From positions 1 to 18,716 of the forward strand of contig SLCJ01000198.1 in the NCBI GenBank assembly GCA_007125835.1: a stretch of DNA of 18,716 nucleotides, read 5' to 3'. Under the pieces are notes generated by a model. That model was given only the letters and a program-made list of their open reading frames with translations. It was not told the origin of the DNA and searched no databases. The position numbers and the translations under genes are program-made. The stretch's first letter is position 1; each line of letters begins with the position of its first letter. Below are positions 13,720 to 18,716 of this stretch, in pieces. This stretch comes from Verrucomicrobiales bacterium. GTDB lineage: Bacteria; Verrucomicrobiota; Verrucomicrobiia; Verrucomicrobiales; SLCJ01.

Positions 13720-14244
13720 ATGTCAATACACATACTCACATTGATCGGCCCGGATCGCCCGGGATTGGTGCAGGAGCTTTCAGCGGCGGCGGAGGCTGCG
13801 GGAGGGAGCTGGCGGGAGAGCCGTCTGGCCCGCCTTGGTGGTCGCTTTGTGGGCTTGGTGGAGTTGGAGCTTGAGGCGGCGCGTGCCGGCGGGTTGCGGG
13901 GGGTGCTCGAGGCTTGGCGCGGGGAAGGGTTTGAGTGCGTGCTCCAGGAGGCTGCAGCGGCCGACACGGCTTCCGAGGGCCCGGGAATGCTTTGGGAGCT
14001 GGACGCCCAGGGCAACGACCGTCCGGGAATTGTCAGTGCGGTGGCGCGGGCCATTCGGGCGGCCGGTGGCAATGTCGAGGAACTTGAGACCACGGTTCAC
14101 AGCGCGCCGATGGCCGGCGGCGATGTGTTCCGCATGTTCGGGCGGGTCAGGACGAGGGACGAGGAGGCTGCGGACCGTCTGGCCGAGGAAATCGAATCGC
14201 TCGGGCATGATCTGGCCGTAGACCTTCATCGGATGGGAGACTGA
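13720..14244 (+). CDS. Tandem ACT-domain protein (GcvR-like)
   Basis: The protein is built of two ACT domains, small ligand-binding regulatory folds that usually sense amino acids. The first spans about 1-75, with 'TLIGPDRPGLVQEL' (7-20); the second spans about 88-170, with 'AQGNDRPGIVSAVARAI' (96-112) and the 'GGNVEELETTV' helix. The repeated Gly-x-Asp-Arg-Pro-Gly signature is typical of the glycine-cleavage repressor GcvR and its relatives. At 174 residues it has GcvR length. No DNA-binding domain is present, so any control must be through another protein. It starts after a T-rich leader without a Shine-Dalgarno sequence, diverges from the lipoprotein gene, and is followed after 41 bases by the PIN-TRAM gene. 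Confidence 0.87.
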   Translation: MSIHILTLIGPDRPGLVQELSAAAEAAGGSWRESRLARLGGRFVGLVELELEAARAGGLRGVLEAWRGEGFECVLQEAAAADTASEGPGMLWELDAQGNDRPGIVSAVARAIRAAGGNVEELETTVHSAPMAGGDVFRMFGRVRTRDEEAADRLAEEIESLGHDLAVDLHRMGD

Positions 14245-14285
14245 TTCCGCCACACGTCAGGCCCAGGGTAATCCACTTTTTCGTT

Positions 14286-15344
14286 ATGTATTCACGCTCC
14301 GCAGTTTATACCGTCCGTTTTTTCTTCCTGCTGGTCTGCGGCACGATCGGGGGATTGATTGCGGCCGGCCTGGAGCAGCCCGTGCATATCGGCATTGCGG
14401 TGGCCTGCTTTTTCGCCTCGGTGCTGATTGCCGTCGACATTCTGGCCAGAAACTGGTCGTTCCGCAATTTTTCGGCGGCCACCTTCGGCCTGATGGTGGG
14501 CCTGTTCTGTGCTTGGCTGCTGAGCCGCATTGATTTCGCAGGTGTTCCCATGGTGAGGGAAATGCCCAACTCGCATGAAGTGGTAGGGGTGATCCACCTC
14601 GCCTTGTATCTGTCGCTGGGTTTTCTCGGCAGCTCGCTGGCGCTGCGCTCGAACCGCGAGGAATTCTCGCTGATCCTGCCTTACGTGCGCTTCCGCAATG
14701 AGGGGGTGGAAGAGCAGCCGACCCTGCTCGATTCGAATATCCTGATCGACGGGCGGATACTCAAGCTGGTGCGCACGGGTTTTCTGAGGGGGCCCTTTAT
14801 CGTGCCGCGTTTCGTGCTGGAGGAAATGCAGCGCCTTGCCGATTCGCAGCGCGCGCTCAAGCGGGAGCGCGGGCGCCGCGGTCTGGTCAATGTTCAGGAG
14901 CTGAGGCGCAGGTCGAATGCCGAAGTGCGGATACTCGACGATTACGAAGACCGAGCCAAGCTCTCGGTCGACGCGCGGCTGGTGATCCTGGCGCAGCGCC
15001 TCGCCGCCCGCCTTTTGACAAACGATTCCGGCCTCGGGCAGGTGGCGCGCGTGCAGGGCGTGCAGATTCTCAACCTCAACGACCTGGCCGACGCCATGCG
15101 GCCCGAAGTGCTTGTTGGCGATGTGATCGAAGTAGATCTGGTGAAGCGAGGCAAGGACGACCACCAAGCTGTGGGCTATATGCCAGACGGAACCATGATT
15201 GTGGTGAACAATGCCGCCAAACAGATCGGTTCCCACATGGAGGTGGTCGTTGCATCCGTGATCCAGACGGCTTCAGGGCGAATGATTTTCTCCGATCCCG
15301 CGTCGGCCGCCGGGAACGGGAAGAATGTGGGCGGTGCCGCGTGA
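14286..15344 (+). CDS. Membrane-anchored PIN-TRAM domain protein (YacL type)
   Basis: This is a predicted ribonuclease-fold protein held in the membrane. The 352 residues contain four hydrophobic helices (about 10-28, 33-52, 63-80 and 100-120), a PIN domain (about 144-268) and a TRAM domain (about 273-336). PIN acidic residues that would bind Mg or Mn are Asp149 ('LLDSNILIDGR'), Glu179 ('VLEEMQ'), Asp229 ('SVDARL') and Asp247 ('TNDSGLG'). The TRAM part 'VGDVIEVDLVKRGKDDHQAVGYMPDGTMIVV' is a likely RNA-binding beta-barrel. This architecture matches Bacillus YacL. RNase activity is inferred from the intact acidic set, not shown. It follows the ACT gene by 41 bases, and no obvious terminator comes after it. 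Confidence 0.92.
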   Translation: MYSRSAVYTVRFFFLLVCGTIGGLIAAGLEQPVHIGIAVACFFASVLIAVDILARNWSFRNFSAATFGLMVGLFCAWLLSRIDFAGVPMVREMPNSHEVVGVIHLALYLSLGFLGSSLALRSNREEFSLILPYVRFRNEGVEEQPTLLDSNILIDGRILKLVRTGFLRGPFIVPRFVLEEMQRLADSQRALKRERGRRGLVNVQELRRRSNAEVRILDDYEDRAKLSVDARLVILAQRLAARLLTNDSGLGQVARVQGVQILNLNDLADAMRPEVLVGDVIEVDLVKRGKDDHQAVGYMPDGTMIVVNNAAKQIGSHMEVVVASVIQTASGRMIFSDPASAAGNGKNVGGAA

Positions 15345-15671
15345 TGGTGCCAAAGGTGCGCGGGTAGGGCTTTGGATGCAGGGGAGGGCCGGGATCGTGC
15401 GGAACGGAGTGCCTTCGTTTTCCATGGTCGCACGTTCGCGGCCAGGCCCCCCATTCGATGCATCACCATACTTCGTGGCAAGGAATCCGGCGGCCGTGGA
15501 GGCGGCAATGCCATGATTGGACGGGAGCCAACCCGGCGCTTTGGCGGCCATGAAATGCCAATTTTGAAAATTTGATATTGATCTTCATCCGGTTTTGCAC
15601 ATCTTGGGATGTGGCGGACAGGAGCCTGCCTTTTCGACCGGGCCCTCGCACCCGCGCCACACAGCAATGCC
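15345..15671. other. Intergenic region before the uronate block
   Basis: About 327 bases lie between the PIN-TRAM stop and the Ldh2 start, with no credible gene. The last part (15550-15600) is AT-rich against a GC-rich background, and it holds a perfect palindrome AATTTT-G-AAAATT (15560-15572), likely part of the promoter or operator region for the uronate genes. No clear -35/-10 pair or terminator can be named. Confidence 0.45.
15560..15572. promoter_or_regulatory. AT-rich palindrome upstream of Ldh2 gene
   Basis: Perfect 6-base arms AATTTT and AAAATT flank a single G. It lies about 100 bases before the Ldh2 start in the only AT-rich patch of the spacer. It could be an operator or an UP-like element; palindromes of A and T arise by chance fairly easily. 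Confidence 0.25.
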
Positions 15672-16751
15672 ATGACACCCGTATCCGTAGATCGTCACAA
15701 TGAAATTGTCCGGGCCGCCTATTTGAGCCGCGGCTTCACCTCCAGCGAGGCGGAGGACGCCGTGCGCCTTTGCGAGTCGGCGAGCCGCCATGGCATCCGG
15801 ACTCACAACGCGCTCAAGGCGCTGCATCTCGACGACCATTTCGGATCCAAAGCCGGAGGTTGCGTGCCGGGGGCGGATGTGCGGGAGATGCCGTCCCGAT
15901 TCGATGCGGTGCGCTGCTGGGATGCGCGTCTGAAGCTGGGGCAAAGCGTGGCTTTTCAGGCGATGGAGACCTGTATCGAGCTGGCCGACAAGTACGGCAG
16001 CGGCACCGTGGCCGTGGACAATGCCTTCCACTATCTCTGGGGCGGCGGCTATGTGATCGATGCGGCGAAGCGGGGCTACATTGCCTACACCAACTGCACC
16101 TCGACCTTGTGCGAGGTGGTGCCTCCCGGCGGAAAATTCCCGGTGTTGGGCACGAATCCGCATTCGTGGGGGCTGCCCACATGCGATGCCCTCGGCTACC
16201 CGGTTTGCATCGATTGGGCGACTTCCACCGTGGCGATGGGGCGGGTGCAGCAATTTCTTCGCGAGGGCAAGCCGTTGCCGTCGGGTGCGGCGGTGGACGC
16301 GGATGGCGAGCCGACCACTGATCCTGCGGCGGTGCGTTACCTGCTTCCCTTTGGAGCCCACAAGGGTTACAGCCTGGCCCTGCTCAACGAATTGATGGCC
16401 GCGTTCATTGGCGGGTCACTGCCCAGCCTGCGCGGGCTGCCGGAGAAGAAGACCGGTGGCGAAAAGACAAGCGCCGCCTTTTATTTCCACGTCGTCCACC
16501 CCGAGGCACTGGCCAGCGGGTTGTTTGCCGAAGGGCGAAGCCAGGCGGAAAATGTGAAAGCGGTGCTTCAGGACATTCTCGGCCACGGCAACGAGCAATG
16601 CATCATCCCCGGGCAGTTCGAGGCGGAAGCGGCGGCGGAATCGGAGAAAGCCGGGGGCCTGCTTTTCACCGATGCCGAGATCGCCGGGTTCAACGAACTT
16701 GCCGCCGGTCTCGGCGTCGCTCCACTTCGCGAAAGCCGCCGGGCTTCATGA
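15672..16751 (+). CDS. Ldh2-family (malate/L-lactate/ureidoglycolate-type) dehydrogenase
   Basis: Ldh2 enzymes are NAD(P)-dependent reductases or dehydrogenases of 2-hydroxy and 2-keto acids with a non-Rossmann fold; they include YiaK (2,3-diketogulonate reductase). With the ATG at 15672 it has 359 residues, normal. Family landmarks are His45 ('RTHNALK'), His120 ('VDNAFHYLWGGG'), 'PPGGKFPVLGTNP' (151-163), Asp181 ('DWATSTVAMG') and 'LPFGAHKGYSLALLNEL' (225-241). The usual Ser-His-Gly near the active-site His is Thr-His-Asn here, and the 'TNPHSWGLP' turn also departs from the common 'TNPIAIAAP'. An ATG at 15609 would add 21 residues without family support. uxaC follows after 56 bases, suggesting a role in uronate or keto-acid metabolism. 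The exact substrate is unknown. Confidence 0.85.
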   Translation: MTPVSVDRHNEIVRAAYLSRGFTSSEAEDAVRLCESASRHGIRTHNALKALHLDDHFGSKAGGCVPGADVREMPSRFDAVRCWDARLKLGQSVAFQAMETCIELADKYGSGTVAVDNAFHYLWGGGYVIDAAKRGYIAYTNCTSTLCEVVPPGGKFPVLGTNPHSWGLPTCDALGYPVCIDWATSTVAMGRVQQFLREGKPLPSGAAVDADGEPTTDPAAVRYLLPFGAHKGYSLALLNELMAAFIGGSLPSLRGLPEKKTGGEKTSAAFYFHVVHPEALASGLFAEGRSQAENVKAVLQDILGHGNEQCIIPGQFEAEAAAESEKAGGLLFTDAEIAGFNELAAGLGVAPLRESRRAS

Positions 16752-16807
16752 ACCACAGACCAGTGCCTATCCGTATTGCCTGCGACTGCAAAACCGTTTT
16801 CCTTCCC

Positions 16808-18226
16808 ATGTTTGATCCCGACTTCCTGCTTGATACACCTTTCGCGCGCCGCCTTTATCACGAAACGGCGTCTGACCTGCCGCTCATCGACTACCATACC
16901 CACCTCGACCCGTGCGAGATCCTCGCCGATCGCAGGTTTCAAAACGCCACCGAATTGTGGCTTGAGGCGGACCACTACAAGTGGCGTCTCATGCGCGCCA
17001 ATGGCGTGCCCGAGGAGTTGGTGACGGGTGACGCGGCTCCGCGTGAAAAATTCCGGGCACTGGCGGGCACCCTGCGGAGGGCATACGGACATCCGGTTCA
17101 TCATTGGTGTCACATGGAATTGCAGCGGGTTTTCGGCATTGCCGAATGGCTGGACGAACGCAATGCCGACCGCATCTACGACCGCATCGAGGAGGCACTG
17201 GCAAGCGATCCCTCGCACAGCGCGCGCGGGTTTCTCCGGCGCTTCCGCACGGAGGCGGTGTGCACCACCGATGATCCAGCCGATCCGCTGGACACCCATG
17301 TGGCCTGCGCGCGGGAAGTGGCCGACATCGCGATCTACCCGACCTTTCGCCCGGACAATGCGCTGCGACTCGACGCGCCGGATCTGTTCAACGCGTGGGT
17401 CGTGCGCCTAGCGGAAACGTCCGGGGTGGAAATCGGCGATCAACTCGACACGCTGGCCGCCGCGCTGGATTCGCGGCACGAGGCTTTCCACAAGGCGGGA
17501 TGCCGCCTTTCCGACCACGGGCTGCCAGTGGCTCCCGCCGTGCGATCGGACGATGCGGCGGCGGCCCGCGCCTTCGCCAGTGCCCGCCAGGGGGCTTCGC
17601 CAGAAGCCGGGGAGCAGGCGGCCTTCGCCGATTGGTTGCTTCGACTGACGGCGGCCATGAACCACCGGCGCGGATGGACGACGCAGCTTCATCTCGGGCC
17701 GGTGCGCAATCCGAACAGTCGCATTTTCGCGATCAAGGGACCCGATGCCGGCACCGATACAATGAGCGACGCTGTGCAGTCGGGTGCGTTGCTGGCGTTT
17801 TTAGAGAAATTGAGTGCCGCCGACATCCTACCGCGAATCATCGCCTACAACCTTAACCCCAACGACAACACGGCGCTGTGTGCCGCTTTGCAGAGCTTCC
17901 AGGACGGCAGTGAACCGGGAAAACTTCAGTTCGGCGCGGCCTGGTGGTTCAACGACCACCTCGCGGGCATGCGCGCCCACTATGAGACGCTGGCCGCGCA
18001 GGGCCTTTCCGGACGCTTCGTCGGTATGCTCACCGACTCGCGCAGCCTCGTCTCCGGTGTGCGCCACGAACTGTTCCGACGGCTGATTTGCTCCATCGTC
18101 GGGCGCGATGTCGAGGCGGGGTTGATGCCCGGAGGGGAGGAAGCTGCCTGTCACGTGGCAAACATTTGTTATCATAACGCGCGTCATTACCTCGGGCTGC
18201 CCTGCCACCAGGGCGGCGGTGGGTGA
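16808..18226 (+). CDS. uxaC: Glucuronate isomerase
   Basis: UxaC interconverts D-glucuronate and D-fructuronate (and D-galacturonate and D-tagaturonate); it is a metal enzyme of the amidohydrolase superfamily. With the ATG at 16808 it has 472 residues, like E. coli UxaC (470). It opens 'DPDFLLDTPFARRLYH' and has the metal motif His30-x-His32 ('IDYHTHLDP'), then 'ADHYKWRLMRANGV', 'TTDDPADPLDTH', 'DHGLPVAP', 'QLHLGPVRNPNSR', 'AWWFNDH' and 'FVGMLTDSRSLVSGVRHELFRR', all recognisable family blocks. Another in-frame ATG at 16748 overlaps the previous stop (ATGA) and would add 20 residues unlike the family. It lies between the Ldh2 gene and an SDR gene, forming a uronate catabolic run. Confidence 0.96.
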   Translation: MFDPDFLLDTPFARRLYHETASDLPLIDYHTHLDPCEILADRRFQNATELWLEADHYKWRLMRANGVPEELVTGDAAPREKFRALAGTLRRAYGHPVHHWCHMELQRVFGIAEWLDERNADRIYDRIEEALASDPSHSARGFLRRFRTEAVCTTDDPADPLDTHVACAREVADIAIYPTFRPDNALRLDAPDLFNAWVVRLAETSGVEIGDQLDTLAAALDSRHEAFHKAGCRLSDHGLPVAPAVRSDDAAAARAFASARQGASPEAGEQAAFADWLLRLTAAMNHRRGWTTQLHLGPVRNPNSRIFAIKGPDAGTDTMSDAVQSGALLAFLEKLSAADILPRIIAYNLNPNDNTALCAALQSFQDGSEPGKLQFGAAWWFNDHLAGMRAHYETLAAQGLSGRFVGMLTDSRSLVSGVRHELFRRLICSIVGRDVEAGLMPGGEEAACHVANICYHNARHYLGLPCHQGGGG

Positions 18227-18303
18227 TTGGCGTGCGGCGAAAAGAGCACCGCAGAGTGCCTGAACCATTGGAATCAGAGCAGAACCTGAAACACGATATA
18301 GAA

Positions 18304-18716
18304 ATGAGCGAGAAACGGAAACCATTTGATTTGCAAGGCCTCACCGCCGTGGTGGTGGGGGGGACTGGTGTGTTGTGCGGCGCGATCGCGGCGGGTATGG
18401 CGGCAGCCGGTGCCCGGGTGGTGCTGGTCGGCAGGTCGGCTGAGAAGGGCGCGGCCGCAGTCGCCAAGATCGAAGCAGCGGGCGGGGCCGCCCGCTTTGC
18501 CGCCGCCGATGTATCGAACCGAACCGATCTCGAGGCCCTGCTGGTCGATGTGCTTGCCCACGAAGGGCAGGTGGACATTCTCGTGAATGGAGCGGGTGTG
18601 AACTCGCCCACGCCAGTGCTCGATATCGACGACGTGGAATTCGCCCGTATTCTCGACATCAATCTTGGTGCGGTGCTGCGGTCGTGTCAGATTTTCGCCG
18701 GCCATTGGATCAAGGC
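18304..18716 (+). CDS. SDR-family oxidoreductase, D-mannonate oxidoreductase-like (partial)
   Basis: The first 137 residues of a short-chain dehydrogenase are visible; the window ends before the catalytic Ser-Tyr-Lys. The cofactor segment 'FDLQGLTAVVVGGTGVLCG' (8-26) resembles the 'TGGxGVLG' form of SDR-type D-mannonate oxidoreductases (Bacillus YjmF/UxuB), though Val18 replaces the usual Thr and Cys25 the third glycine. Arg44 after the second strand ('LVGRS') favours NADP. 'AADVSN' (67-72), the 'NGAG' motif (95-98) and tetrad Asn120 ('DINLG') are standard. It starts 77 bases after uxaC. By context it would reduce D-fructuronate to D-mannonate, the step after UxaC. A generic SDR of another specificity remains possible. 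Confidence 0.8.
   Translation, partial: MSEKRKPFDLQGLTAVVVGGTGVLCGAIAAGMAAAGARVVLVGRSAEKGAAAVAKIEAAGGAARFAAADVSNRTDLEALLVDVLAHEGQVDILVNGAGVNSPTPVLDIDDVEFARILDINLGAVLRSCQIFAGHWIK

Noticed and set aside
14292..15236. 314-codon minus-strand frame opposite PIN-TRAM
   Set aside because: It is a His/Gln/Arg-rich shadow of a protein with clear membrane helices and PIN and TRAM motifs.
15387..15443. Terminator after the PIN-TRAM gene from CGTGCG/CGCACG
   Set aside because: The loop is about 27 bases and no T-run follows; chance pairing is likely.
16748..16807. uxaC start at 16748 with ATGA overlap
   Set aside because: The 20 added residues do not resemble UxaC proteins, which begin directly at the DFLLDT segment; the start at 16808 fits the family length.

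Overview
The window looks like a piece of a GC-rich chromosome from the PVC group, most likely Verrucomicrobiota. This is an inference from protein style, from PVC-type RsbU-like/STAS genes, from the near absence of Shine-Dalgarno sequences, and from a repeat-rich spacer; no rRNA or marker gene fixes it. About 16 genes can be supported, with no tRNA, rRNA, CRISPR array, transposase or prophage.

Layout. 1-1000 is non-coding and full of short palindromes and a duplicated hairpin element (REP-like). 1001-3910 is a minus-strand housekeeping block transcribed tig > clpP > ndk > DUF3817 membrane protein, with no clpX in it. 3911-4240 is a divergent spacer that carries a long imperfect hairpin followed by a T-run just upstream of phnA. 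4241-9296 is a plus-strand phosphonate catabolic cluster: phnA (phosphonoacetate hydrolase), a saccharopine-dehydrogenase-like oxidoreductase of unknown substrate, phnY (phosphonoacetaldehyde dehydrogenase) and phnW (2-aminoethylphosphonate transaminase). A terminator hairpin at 9331-9366 separates it from a convergent HU gene (9409-9684). 9780-10885 holds a gamma-class carbonic anhydrase and a DUF151 (bifunctional nuclease domain) protein on the plus strand. 11003-13574 is a minus-strand signalling block: a predicted lipoprotein, a STAS anti-sigma-antagonist-like protein and a membrane-anchored GAF-PP2C (RsbU-like) phosphatase. 13720-15344 holds a tandem-ACT (GcvR-like) protein and a membrane PIN-TRAM protein. 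15672-18716 is a uronate block: an Ldh2-family dehydrogenase, uxaC and the start of an SDR resembling the SDR-type D-mannonate oxidoreductase, cut by the window end.

How the genes work together. PhnW, PhnY and PhnA form the complete established route from 2-aminoethylphosphonate through phosphonoacetaldehyde and phosphonoacetate to acetate plus phosphate. The extra oxidoreductase overlaps phnY by four bases, so it is probably part of the same pathway; it is the best candidate for undescribed biology here. The RsbU-like phosphatase and STAS protein would form two parts of a partner-switching circuit whose kinase is not in the window. UxaC and the SDR would convert D-glucuronate to D-mannonate via D-fructuronate, with the Ldh2 enzyme adding an unassigned keto/hydroxy-acid redox step.
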